From: Albula goreensis
Lineage: Eukaryota; Chordata; Actinopteri; Albuliformes; Albulidae
DNA: 64,000 nt
Reading direction: 5' to 3'
Assembly: GCA_022829145.1 (NCBI GenBank)
Contig: CM040748.1
Span: 6,114,501-6,178,500 of the forward strand
This document shows positions 1-10,415 of this stretch, in pieces. The translations under genes were made by a program, and so were the position numbers. The notes beneath the pieces are model-generated. The model saw nothing but the letters and a program-made list of their open reading frames with translations, was not told the origin of the DNA and did not search any database. Numbering within the stretch: the stretch's first letter is position 1; each line of letters starts with the position of its first letter.

Positions 1-65
1 GAGAATCAATGTCAACACTGAAGGAGGTGCTGGTGACAACATCCATGCTGAAAGCAGCGAAGAAC
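1..65 (-). CDS. Internal exon of a CYP3-family cytochrome P450 (partial)
   Basis: On the minus strand a good acceptor (T-rich tract ending TTTTCAG, AG at 66-67) opens an exon whose frame reads FFAAFSMDVVTSTSF followed by SVDIDS, and then runs off the left edge. CYP3A proteins contain the very similar stretch [20 protein letters not shown] before the region called the F helix, so the match is to the CYP3 family of haem monooxygenases, which oxidise steroids and xenobiotics in the endoplasmic reticulum. The exon starts in phase 2 (one base completes a split codon). Upstream exons should lie at higher coordinates on the same strand, but only a weak candidate is visible near 618-665. The gene may therefore be diverged, rearranged or a pseudogene; the window does not decide. 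Confidence 0.72.
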
Positions 66-2219
66 CTGAAAACAAAAGTCACACCTGCAGCTAAATATGG
101 AATACATATAGGAAATGCTTGAGGTTATAACACTTCAAGACTTTCACTGGAGAAAAATGTAGGGATTCAATCAACGCTTGTCCTTGTGCAAACAATATAG
201 TAAGAGTGCTTGGAATTTCCTCGGCGAGAAAAGCTTGGTGAGTTTATTAAGCACTGCTAAACTCGCCAATGACTAGAAATTACTACGTATGAAACCGTTT
301 TTCATGAAGGGTATGTATTTATAGTTTGAGGGTAAATTTGAACTGGTCCATATACTTGCAAGTATGCTGAGTGTAGAATGTGATTAAACGCAAAGGAAAT
401 TTGGGAATGACAAAATGAGGCGCAAAATGGTGGAAGTGTGTTATGCAGATAAATGTATAAGAGCAAATGAGTGTGATTTATCCAGCTCAGTGTCAATTCT
501 AGGAACTGTCACTCAATTTTCAGGAAGAGGCTCCCAGGACGTTGAGTGAATGTACAATATTTGAAAGGGATTCTCACTGCACCTCTTAGTCAATCCGCTA
601 CAATTCAGTCACTACTTCCTTTTTCAGTTCCGCTGCTTTGCCACCCCCATCTGCTCCATGCAGACTCTGTAATTGACATGACAACTGCATTAATATAGTG
701 TGTGTATACTGAGTACATTCAGTCACGTTTTGAATTTCTTCTGACATTTGTCCTGCCTCTTTGCTAATGTGGGTCAGAGAAGGGTCAGATTAGAGAGACA
801 CGCTCTGCCCCGCCCTCACCTGGTTGGCCCCAGCATATGAGAGGTCACAGGCAGACTGGGTAAATCATGTGCATCCGTTTGGCAATTGAAACATTTTGTT
901 ACCGACACATTTACGACACAACACAACACAGTACAGAATCAAGGATCTGGAATATACAAGCACCGGAAATAGGTGTTGCATCCATTTTCAAACTTATTTC
1001 AAACATACTGACTTAAAATGTATGGTTCTTGATGTGGCATTGTTATTACGATCGATGAATAATTGTGTCAAACATGTACATGAGAATGCAAGAATGCACA
1101 AGAACACATACTGAGAAACACCCTATGCGTGTTATTCGATACACAACACAACTTGTTTTTAAATATCACACACTGAACAAATAAATCTTTATTTAAATGA
1201 ACTCGTGAATCATACAGCAGCTGCGTCCTCAAATGAAGCTTAGGCTACAGCAAAACTAAAAAGGAGGCGTCTGCTTCACAACTGCCGCATAATTGTTGCC
1301 TTGTAGCTACTGTGCCACCAATTAATTGCAAAAAGGCAACATTTGTTCCTAATTAATTAGCCTTATAACCAGATTTAGCTATGTATGCCCAGTTGTCTAC
1401 CATTTAAAGTTATGAATGCTATAGTGTGTGTGAATGCTTTGGTAGTCAAACTCAATGCCCTTTCATCCTTATTATAGTATTTCATAGAACAGACAGGAGT
1501 GTATTATGTACTAAGTCCAATATGTTTACTCTGGCCTGAAGTAACTTTGTACCTGTATTAACCATTACAATGACAGGAAGTGTCAGACAAATCTTTTATG
1601 TTGATTATTTAACTTTATATAATTAAGTCAATACTTACTTTATAACATTAAAAACAATTCTGAATGGAAAATCAGTTTGATTAACGTGAAAGCCTGAATA
1701 TGTTTTAAAGTATGATGCAAAGCTTGTCTTAAACCACATGAGCACTGTTTAGAGTAGAAGAAACTGGTGCAAACTATGCACCATAAATAAAAAAAAAAGT
1801 AAAAGTGAAAAGTAGAAATACATCACAGCATAGTTGAGTCAGTCTAACAGGTGAACAAAAGTTATTAGAAAGATAAAGGTGAAAGATTAGTATTTTAATT
1901 TATGCATAGTCAACACTCACAAGACATTCCTGTTAAAATTTGAAGTTTCTGTACAAATATACAGAGATTAAAAAAACAGTGAAATCACTTTGGTGTTAGA
2001 TAGACTACATGGCAATCTTACATATTTTTTGTGTCACTTTTTGTCACAAAGGAAAAGTTTACCTACCTCAGGATAATGGTTATGTTTTAAGTAAATGTGA
2101 AATTTTGTATACATTCACAATTATGTCTAAATATCATCCCAAAATCAAAACAAATCTTCTCTCATTTAAAATCTAAAGACAAGTTTGTACAGAATACAGA
2201 GTTGTGTTTTGTCACTGTA
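66..2219. other. Intergenic or CYP3 intron sequence, no firm gene
   Basis: This is A+T-rich sequence with short homopolymers. It lies between the CYP3 exon and the most distal plausible end of sdk1. Apart from the weak CYP3-like patch at 612-668 and an isolated donor-like CAG|GTGAGG on the minus strand near 826, I see no coding segment, RNA gene or recognisable transposon. Confidence 0.4.
612..668 (-). other. Possible degenerate upstream CYP3 exon
   Basis: In one minus-strand frame this patch reads ADGGGKAAELKK, which resembles the CYP3 segment just before the FFAAFSMD exon (family pattern ...KAD...ELKD). The nearest donor-like GT (after GAACTGAAAAAGGAA) does not give the phase needed by the next exon, so the splice junction is not convincing. 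It may be a decayed exon or a chance match. Confidence 0.22.
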
Positions 2220-5200
2220 AGTGTGCTATTTTCTCTGACTGGTTTTATTAAATGAAGTGTGCATTTTTTTACATCCTCATATTGGGAAAGAATATTGAAT
2301 GAATGGTGGATTCAGCAATGATTTAAGTGATTAGCATCACTTCAGAAGATTACAGAAAATCAGTAGTTCATAGAACACATCTACTTGTAATTTTTTAATT
2401 CAATGTCCTATGTGTCTTGTGTATATGCGCCGTTGTAAAAAAACATATTTATCCAATATCACTCATGAATGTTACACATGTTGCACAATAGCACCATCTA
2501 ACGGACAGCTTGAGTATTGCATCCAGGTGATGCTGCCAACAAGTAGCAAGAACTGCCTACATGGCCTTGGGTTGCAGAAAATGTTATGTTCATCAGTTTC
2601 TGTTTGAATTCAATAAGTCTAAATATATAGGATATGAAATGGAAAATGACACTAGTACAGCAATGCAAGTTTGAATGTTTCCATTTTCTATTTAATAAAT
2701 GACAAGAGTGCAAAATCATTAAATAAGTTTTAAACAAACAAATGGGTCAGGTAAATATGACTATAAGAGCACTACAACAGCAAAAAACAAAAAAAAAAAC
2801 ATTCCGCAACCAACATCAACTGTCTGAAACGGATACCATACAAAAAAACTGTGGAAAATTAGAACAAAGTAAAGCTAAGAAAATAGGAAAGTGAATTTCA
2901 TGCAACTGTGGAAAAACCTGGAATTTCTTTCTTAAAGCTTGTACAGAAAAAAAAAAAAAAACATTTCAAATGATACAAGTTTGGATAGAAGTAAACATGT
3001 TTTCCATTTCCTGTGACTATGACGCAGCCATCCTTACAATTCCAAACACTTTACCTCTCCGATCATTTGTACATGAACAATGTACAATTTAGGGATATTA
3101 CATGAATGGTATTCATTAGCCACTGCAAAAAAAGGACATTTTGGAAATTTGACGGACATTTCCTCAGAGGACCTACACAGTCCATAACAGTAGATCCCTG
3201 AAAGCTATGTACAATAAAACAAAAACAAACAAAAAATATTTTAGTGCCATGTTATTTCACAAGACTGAAAAGATACACGGAAATACAAAACATTGAATTA
3301 AATTGTGAAGAAAAAAAAACCTTTTGGGCATAGCGTTATGACTTGCAAGCATCCAATTCTGAGCGGAGGTATTCTTAACCCCGATGCTACTGCCCTCTGC
3401 TGTACAAAGAAGGTAGTGCGCTCAAAGTACAATGAAGATGTTTGAGCCAAGAACTCTGTTCTTGTCGGTTACCCAAATAGTTTTACTGATACATGACATG
3501 AACATATTGGACAGAAATGTTATTGGTAAGGAATATAAGCCTTTTCTTCTGGTTTCCCTCTATAAAAAAGTTATCACACTACCCTGCTTTAAACCTTTTC
3601 AGAATTTAGCTCAGGCCGAAGCTTACTACCAGAAATGTCACTCTTAATGCTTTCACTAGATCACCGACTTCAGCCGGAGGAACAGGGCCCAGCCTCTTAC
3701 ACTTAGAATAGCGTGTGTGTCTGTGTATGGATTTTATTTAGGGTGGTTCAAATAAAACATGTGACTTGTATCCGGCTCACATACATTATATTTCCTCACC
3801 TACAGCAGAAACATTTTTTTTTTTTTTTCAGTGTAACCCCTCATAACAGTATAACTACAGAGAATATAAAAATCATTACTTGTGCCTTTTACTGATTCAC
3901 ATTTTGACAAATACCATTGTCAAGAATAAGCATATCTGGATTATGATAAATTTCCACAAACAATTTCTTGCAGGAGAGCATTCCTATGGTTTATTTCTTT
4001 GATGGTTTTTCCTGATAAAGACTCATCACTGAATATTTTAAGGACTGTTGTAATGTTAGCAGCGCACACCAAGAAGAAACAAAAAAAAAATCAGAAGAGT
4101 TTACAGTATAAGGTCACACAGCCATCAAGGTTGATAATAAACATTTAATTTTTTTTTTAAAAAATGAGAGAAATATGCTTTACTTTGTGAAAAATCAGTT
4201 GATACTTAATGGACAGAGAAGACATTCAGTTAATATTTAATCACAGATTTCAATTTCCAAAAATATAGATTGAATTTTTGTCTCGTTCAATTTCCCTCCC
4301 CACAGGTTTTATGAACTATTTTATTATCCTATTTTCTGGTATGTTTTAAAATCTCCTCATTCTACTTTCTGATTGCCATACACTAACGAGCAACAACAAT
4401 GGATTGCTGTATTGGACTGACTACAGAACTACACCAACGTGGCAAAAACACTACAGTAAAAATTCGTCTGTACAAAATTGATCCTAAAAATACACATATA
4501 CAGTACATATTGCTAACCTAAAAAAGGAACAAAAACAAGGTCTTCAGTCCTCTTTTTTTCTCTTCATAAAAAATATCAAAGAAATTAATTTGAAAAAATA
4601 AAAGGTCACAAATGCACATTTCTTTCTTTAAAGCAATATCCATATGGCTTAAGAGTGCAGTCACTGTGTGCAAAGGCAGTATATTTTATCTCATTTCAAA
4701 CCCAAAGGAATTCCTTGTCATTACATTCATACTTCTCTGAATGGAACAAAATAATAATAATCATAATAAAAAAAATGACAAAACAAAAAAAAAAACAAAC
4801 AAAAACAACCATGAAAAGCTTCAAGTGAGTGTAACTTGTCCCATCAGCCAGCCATTCCCATACTGAGCAGAAGGAGACTGAAGTCAGGACTGATAGTGTT
4901 CCGGAAGCAGGTTGGCTCTCGATGTGAGAAATGGTGCACTGTACAGCTACCCTACCCACCCCCCAGCTTCATCATAGTGTCACAGAGAAGGTTAACTTGA
5001 AACAAGGACAAGGAGTTTTTGTTGTTGTTGTTGTTGCTGTCGTTGTTGTTTTCACCACCTGTAGCTTGCAGCAGCCTCGCAGTCAGAAGTTTTCCTCTCG
5101 CTGATGTGATGGTGGAGGACCTTGTTTGACGCTGTCTCTCCCCACCTTGTTGTTTTTTTTTGCAAATTCCCTTCTGCTCCTTTTTTTAAGTAGTCTGTCA

Positions 5201-5955
5201 GAAGTTTTGTAGTCATTGTAGTGTCCTCTAAACTCTCAAGTGCAACGTCTTGGGGCATTCAGGTTTTGAAGTGAATTGTGGGTAAAAATGATTAATGCAA
5301 TTTAAAGTCCTGTAATTACAAAGAGTCATTAGATTTCTTTTACGGGCAATCTTTAAATTAACACCCTGTTAACAAACAAGACAATTATTTCCCCTTTTAA
5401 GTGGCGAGCAGAAGAAATGTTTATATTCCTTTTGAGTGTAGGATTCTTTTCATCTGCTGGGTGAGTTTTGAGAGGATCAGGCTTATCGGGGCGAGTGTAC
5501 CTCTGTGCTTCCGAACTTTGAGCCCAGCCCTTGAACTCATATTCATTATTCAAAGTCAAAGCAGAGTACAATGAATGTAAAAAAAGTCAAAATGCGGGTG
5601 TTCTCTCCGTCTTTCTGGAAAATTATTTCCCCGTCTACTTTTGTCAGCAAGCACAGGGAAAGTCATTCTTTCACTTTTCCACAAAACGGCACTGCCATAA
5701 GCTCTCTCCAGCTTTGTCTCTCTCTCACTCTCTCTGATATGCATGTATGAAGGGCATAATTACACAGTGTCGATAATTCACATGTACGATTGGGGGAAAC
5801 CAGGGCAACAAAAGAGGTGCAATTTTAATACTTTTTTTTTTTTTTTTTTATGTAGTGGAGTCGATGACCGAATACCGACAATTCACTTCGATAGGTCCTG
5901 CTGCCGCCGCTGCCGCTGCCCCACACAAACCCGGCCCCTGGTGCTGTTCAGCGTT
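2220..5955 (-). other. sdk1: Probable sdk1 3' untranslated region (extent uncertain)
   Basis: The sdk1 stop codon is at 5956-5958 and no further coding exon follows. Minus-strand AATAAA signals occur at 4320-4325, 3990-3995, 3733-3738 and 2244-2249, and an ATTAAA lies only about 130 bases past the stop (5824-5829, followed by a long A run in the transcript). Mammalian SDK1 is remembered to have a 3' UTR of a few kilobases, which would favour one of the distal signals. There is an AAC-type simple repeat (minus strand) at about 5017-5051. No evidence in the sequence alone picks the true cleavage site. Confidence 0.4.
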
Positions 5956-6228
5956 TCACACAAAGGAAGAGAAGCCCGTGACAGGGGTCCGTGAGCTGGG
6001 CGCGGGCTGGCCGGCGGGGGTGTACACCCCTCCCACGCTGTGCTGCGTTACCACAGTCTGATAGTAGGCGTCGCCGTCGCCACTGGCGCACTCCTCGTAG
6101 CTGTACGCCGGAGTCTGCTTCAGGCCCTTCTGCTGCCGCTTCCACGAGTTGTAGTAGGTGGGGTCGCTCATGTAGTGGTTGACGAACGAGTGTTTGGGCT
6201 GCTCGTCCTCGTAGTCGCTGTCTGTGGC
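5956..6228 (-). CDS. sdk1: sdk1 last coding exon: cytoplasmic tail with GFSSFV PDZ ligand
   Basis: Starts in phase 0 after an unusual acceptor reading AAAAAG|GCC, with its C-rich tract further upstream. It encodes 90 residues: ATDSDYEDEQPKHSFVNHY, then MSDPTYYNSWKRQQKG, a variable Tyr/Ser-rich part, GGVYTPAG and the terminal RTPVTGFSSFV, followed by TGA at 5956-5958. GFSSFV is the class I-like PDZ ligand common to both vertebrate Sidekicks; GGVYTPAG is characteristic of SDK1. The acidic and tyrosine-rich start is strongly conserved in the family. A second AG seven bases downstream (CCACAG) would shift the frame, so the first site is chosen. Confidence 0.95.
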   Translation of the reverse strand, partial: ATDSDYEDEQPKHSFVNHYMSDPTYYNSWKRQQKGLKQTPAYSYEECASGDGDAYYQTVVTQHSVGGVYTPAGQPAPSSRTPVTGFSSFV

Positions 6229-6865
6229 CTTTTTCGAGAGACAAGGGGGTTGGGGGGTGGGGTGTTAATAACGTCAAGGGGTTAGCGCAAAAGGTTCTTG
6301 CATCTCCAGCAGAAAGCCAACACCTCACAAATGAAAACCTTGACTCGAAAGGTAACAGAGTGCAATAACTGTGCTGTGTTTCTTTTGAGTGCGCGGAACA
6401 CTAGCTAGCAAGAGCTTACTGACAGTGGAACGTTGTGGGGTTGACTTCCCTCTGTTCGCTCCGAGTTCTAAGGCCCTTTGTCAGTGTCACTAGTACGGAG
6501 CCTTTTTTATGTTGAAGTGATTCAAGAGAGGCACAGAAGCAAACGCGACACCTGTCACTGGAACCCATCAAAGCTCAGCTTTTGGAGGTCTCCAGCCAGC
6601 TCTGCTTTGGCGGAGCTGGCAGGGCACACCTGAAAAGCTTCTGTACTGCTTGGAGGGTTTGCTTTTGTCGGTAGCGCGGTATAATGGTTAGAGGACTGGG
6701 CTTGCAAGTCAGAGGTTGCAGCTTTGATGCCCAGGAGGAACAATACCATCATACCCCAGAGTGAGGTACTTCACATGAATTAATTCAGTGATTAAAACAC
6801 TCCACTAAATGCTCTTTGTAATGTTTGCAGGGTGTAGTCATGCAGTAAAATGGGGCAGGAAATAC
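6229..6865 (-). other. sdk1: sdk1 intron with one SINE
   Basis: Intron of 637 bases between the two last coding exons. The donor is GAG|GTATTT, weaker than most donors in this gene. It contains an old tRNA-derived SINE on the plus strand (6669-6812). Confidence 0.85.
6669..6812 (+). mobile_element. tRNA-derived SINE (old copy)
   Basis: The start reads GGTAGCGCGGTATAATGG, a tRNA box A-like head. It is followed after about 30 bases by a degraded box B (AGGTTGCAGCTTTGATGCC), by TGAGGTACTTCACATGAATT, and by a truncated tail ending CTCCACTAAATGC. This is the layout of the widespread fish SINEs whose full form has 'CCTTGAGCAAGGTACTTAACC' and a 'GTCTGCTAAATGC' tail. It is diverged and probably inactive. 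Confidence 0.7.
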
Positions 6866-6995
6866 CTCCGATTCGGACATCTCCGTTGGCTTCTCTGTGA
6901 GCGTGGTGCTCTCTGTCATGACTGCGCCATTGTAGTTGTTGCATATGTCCTCATCCGAGTAGTGCAGTCCACCCGGGCTGGGGCGTGGAGGAGAC
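6866..6995 (-). CDS. sdk1: sdk1 cytoplasmic exon (SPPRPSPGGLHYSDED)
   Basis: This 130-base exon starts in phase 2 after CTCTCAG and ends in phase 0 at ESE|GTATTT. It encodes SPPRPSPGGLHYSDEDICNN, then YNGAVMTEST and EKPTEMSESE. The proline-rich SPPRPSP and the GLHYSDED motif are conserved in all Sidekick tails; ICNNYNGAV is the SDK1 version. The Ser/Thr/Glu-rich end joins the acidic DSDYEDE of the next exon, giving a likely phosphorylated stretch (inference). Confidence 0.93.
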
Positions 6996-8278
6996 CTGAG
7001 AGGACACACACCACAAAAAACCTGTGAAACGGCCTTTTTCAATCCAGGACCACACAGGAAATCAGCGATCCACGTGCCATTCTGTGGGCTTTAACTCATG
7101 CCCTAGTGTCATCTGACATGCGTGCTTTTCAACCCAGAGTAAAATCAACCAATCAGAGAGGAGATGGGAGAAACGGCTTGTCTCAGAGAGGCAAAGCACT
7201 GTTACCATGAAGCGGTTCTGCCACAGCTCACGCTAAAACTTATATTCTCCGCCCTTTGATACCACTCAGCCCCTCTGGTACGCATAGATTCATTAACCAA
7301 TCACATAACAGAGTGCAGGGGACCTGCTAAAGCCTCCTATACCATGGATAAATGATCGGGGTCGATACAGGGGGGCACCCGGTTTCTTCAGGGCAGCTCT
7401 GGGAAATCCTCCAGTACCCTGTGATAATGTCTGGTAATGAGGTTTATTACCAAGCCCAAGGGTGAGGTGGGGGATTCTCCGTAACGATGGGTAAAGGTGT
7501 CTTAAGTCCTGCGCCCTAACAGGACCGGACAGGGGCCGATACGGCCTGTCCTTCTGAGCGCCCCTCCTTCACAGCTGGCGGGAGGACCAGAGGAGTTCTC
7601 TCAGAACACCCCCATCGCCCCCCACAGAGCCCTTTCACACGGCGCTATCGGGGCAAGCCCAGCCACCACTAGCGTAAACCCTCAGCCGCAGTGCAGCAAC
7701 ACTGGGGTTCTGACTCGCAGGTAGTGGGGTTTGACTCCCAGTTGGGACGCTGCTGGTGTAACCTTGAGCCTGGTTCTCCATCTGAACTACTCCAGGTTGT
7801 ATGAATGGGTAATAATGTATAGAACTGTGAGAAGCTGCTCTGGATGAGAGAATCTGCCACATGCCTAAAATTAAACGCAAAAAAAAAAAAAACACTCAGG
7901 ACTCAGGATGAGAACATTTCACCTTGTGCTGTTTGTTTCAGGAACCCGTAATCTTGCCACTTGATAAGAAGTGTCACATTGGGAGGTAAAAAAAAACAAC
8001 AAAAAAACTCTGCTGTCCATGACGAGCTGTCCTGCTTAATGAATATCTCACAGCAGGCCTGTTTGCTCGCCTAAAAATATCATTCCATAATGGCATCGAA
8101 AATAGCCTTGTCCCTTCACTGTGCAAGAAACATTTGTTCAGCGGTGTGTCTGTAGGTGTGATTTCATACAGTTTATGGGTTTGGGGGAAGGGGGGATGGG
8201 AGGGGTGGCAGGGGTGGTTGACATGGTAACGTGGCATAAGATAACTTCTCTCCAGTGATTGGTCCCTCTTTTTCTTAC
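6996..8278 (-). other. sdk1: sdk1 intron with one SINE
   Basis: Intron of 1,283 bases. It holds a plus-strand SINE at 7689-7892. A G+C-rich patch lies at about 7490-7620. Nothing else is recognised. Confidence 0.85.
7689..7892 (+). mobile_element. tRNA-derived SINE with fish-type tail
   Basis: The tRNA-like head contains the box B-like GTGGGGTTTGACTCCCAG. It is followed by CGCTGCTGGTGTAACCTTGA, ATGAATGGGTAATAATGTAT and the conserved tail GCTCTGGATGAGAGAATCTG then CCACATGCC, ending in an A-rich tract. The tail matches the family consensus CTCTGGATAAGAGCGTCTGCTAAATGCC with several changes, so the copy is old. Confidence 0.75.
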
Positions 8279-8399
8279 CTGGTCCCGTTCTTCTTCAGGA
8301 AGGTACTCTTGACATTGAGGTGCCTGCTGTTAAGCTCCAGCGCGGTGAAGCCTCCGTTGTCCAGGGTGACAGACTCCTCCACGGTGGAGATGTGTTTCC
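8279..8399 (-). CDS. sdk1: sdk1 juxtamembrane cytoplasmic exon
   Basis: This 121-base exon (phase 1 in, phase 2 out, donor AG|GTAAGA) encodes GKHISTVEESVTLDNGGFTA then LELNSRHLNVKSTFLKKNGT. SDK1 of mammals has ISTMEESVTLDNGGFAALEL in the same place. The segment follows the membrane helix directly and is the most conserved part of the tail. Confidence 0.94.
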
Positions 8400-9083
8400 C
8401 TGCATTGACGACAGTTATTCACCCTCTCCATCAGAGCTCACCGACAGCCACTGACCGACACGACACAACACAACACAGCACCGAAACAGCAATCAGACCC
8501 ATTTACTTATGAGAGGTTAATTAAGACGAATTGGAGTCCTATGTAAAGTCTGGAGCATGGCTGAGAGGGTCCCAGGTTAAATGAAGAGGGATGAGCGTGT
8601 GTGTAACCGGGGTCAGGTGAGGCCAACACAGCCATACTCGTTAAGCCCCAGAGCGGCGCCAGTGTGTTTGTCCCTCCTTAATTGTGCCTTTGCATGAGAA
8701 GCACTGCCAGAGTTCCCTTGGCAACCGGGATCAAAAGTCCCGTCCCAAGCAACCTTTATCCTGCAGTTTTTTTTTTTTTTTTTTTTCATTTGGCAGCGCC
8801 AAGTGTTTGACTCTGGCATCGTCTGTGTTTCTGCAGCAGTAGCGCAGACTGTGGGAAGGTGTGGCCATTCCTCACCCAGGCAGATGCAGAGACAGAGAAA
8901 CAGATAGAAATAGTAGAACAAAGACACAGGTGGACAAACATGTGAAGCCAGACTGACAATGTCACAGACAGACAGACAGACAGACATAGTTGGCATAGAG
9001 GATCATCAATGTATCAGAGTTTGTCCCACACACAGACAGACAGACAGACAGACACAGGTACATTCACTGACAGAAAGACTCAC
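8400..9083 (-). other. sdk1: sdk1 intron with CAGA repeats
   Basis: Intron of 684 bases between the transmembrane exon and the juxtamembrane exon. It carries two (CAGA)n arrays (8962-8986 and 9028-9056) and a T run at about 8767-8786 on the plus strand. Confidence 0.85.
8962..9056. repeat. Two (CAGA)n microsatellites
   Basis: Runs of CAGA units occupy 8962-8986 and 9028-9056, split by about 40 unique bases. They start about 30 bases inside the intron from the donor of the transmembrane exon. Confidence 0.95.
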
Positions 9084-9221
9084 CAGTACCGCAGCTCTTG
9101 TACTTCTTGTTCTGGCCATGTAGCACCAGCCCAAAGACGACCAGCAGAATGAGAATGAGCCCTGTCAACGCCATGACGATTAGGAACCACCATTCCTCAT
9201 AAAAGGGTGTCTCTGACCGGG
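9084..9221 (-). CDS. sdk1: sdk1 transmembrane exon
   Basis: This 138-base exon (phase 1 both ends) encodes [12 protein letters not shown], a hydrophobic helix [20 protein letters not shown], and the cytoplasmic start [22 protein letters not shown] before the helix and the basic GQNKKYK stop-transfer after it are Sidekick signatures. LHGQNKKYK is the SDK1 form; SDK2 has IIRGQSKKYAKK. This exon is the best single piece of evidence for the paralogue call. Confidence 0.96.
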
Positions 9222-10250
9222 CTGTGGGTCCATGCAGAGAAAACACACACACATCAGAAAGAAGCATTTGGGCTCTCTACACTCTGCAGTTATGTGACTA
9301 CGCCACCAGATGGCAGCAGAGATTTAAAAAAACACAGCCGCAGTCTTCAGAGCTGCTTTCCATTTTCTCCAGTGAGTACCCTCGAGGTACTCCTGCCATT
9401 CCACCAGGTTTATGTCTGACTTTGTGGAGAGATATAGCTGTAGCAGGCTGAAAAGTGGGCTGACAGCACTTTTCTTTTCACTGACCACAGAAATACAAGA
9501 GCTATCACATTGCTGGGGAGATTAATATATCTCTCTATGGGCTCACAACAATGAGAGAAAGCCATGTACTGCACATAGTTCAGAATAGAGAGGAACAGGT
9601 AGCCTGCTGAGCAAAATAAGCAGCATCAATGACCTTGTGCACTTAACACCCCTTATTAAAATAACATAATTTTAAACAACTGCAAAAAAAAAAAAAAACC
9701 CAGCCCATTTCTAGAGTTTGCTGTTGGAAGAGCTTACAGGGGTTGTTTCTCACAGTTATTCTGTCTTATTAAAACCATGCAAAAAACAATGCATAACCTT
9801 TGCCCACATTGTGTTTAAGAGGAAAATAAGCCACACAGGCATCAGAAAGGGAGTAAAGATCTCGGATGTCTCCGGGTGACGTGACATGGCAATAACGATC
9901 AGACATATGCAGGTGATATCCTCTCCTCCAAATTATTTGACAAGATCATATGGCCTCACTTTTTATCATCTGTGGAACTCTAATACTGTAAATGAATAAA
10001 GTATGACTAATATCAAATCCTTTTTAAATCTCCTTTGCTTTTATCATTGTGACTTAACTGCAAGCCAAACCCAACAGTAAATTAACGCAGTAAGTAAATG
10101 TTATAAAAAAAAGCAACCATATAATCCACATCCATTGAAAATCTTCATATTTGAGTTTTGACTGCTGTTTGATTGCGGTTTGAAACTGGATCATGCTAAT
10201 TGAAATTGTGAGGAAAACACATTGGCGTCTTGGCGGTGGGGCGGCGTTAC
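9222..10250 (-). other. sdk1: sdk1 intron, no recognised element
   Basis: Intron of 1,029 bases, A+T-rich, with a short poly-A run (plus strand) at about 9686-9699. I see no repeat family or RNA gene. Confidence 0.8.
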
Positions 10251-10415
10251 CTGACATGGCGGCCGAGGGCACGCTGGGGTCTCCGTAGCCGTACTGATTG
10301 ACGGCGATCACCCGGAACTCGTAGCTCACGCCCTGCCTCAGGCGGTCCAGGCTCACGGAGTGCGACGTGCTGCTGGGGGACAAGTGCCTGACGAAGGTAT
10401 CCCACAATCCCTCGT
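10251..10415 (-). CDS. sdk1: sdk1 FNIII 13, second half
   Basis: This 165-base exon (phase 1 both ends) encodes DEGLWDTFVRHLSPSSTSHS, then VSLDRLRQGVSYEFRVIAVN and QYGYGDPSVPSAAMS. It has the C' to G strands of the last FNIII domain, with the tyrosine-corner pattern YEFRVIAVNQYGYG. Mammalian SDK1 reads DEGLWDMFVKDIP and LDKLRQGVTYEFRV here. Confidence 0.95.

Noticed and set aside
800-860. Minus-strand exon-like patch ending CAACCAG|GTGAGG
   Set aside because: The donor looks good, but no reading frame resembles CYP3 or sdk1, and the upstream side has no convincing acceptor.
5948-6328. Longer overlapping frames in other phases over the last sdk1 exon
   Set aside because: They are shadows of the conserved GFSSFV-ending frame and show no similarity of their own.
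9084-9221. The gene could be sdk2 rather than sdk1
   Set aside because: The membrane-proximal [10 protein letters not shown], the ICNNYNGAV segment and GGVYTPAG near the end fit SDK1; SDK2 as I remember it has IIRGQSKKYAKK and a long Ser/Pro-rich end before GFSSFV.
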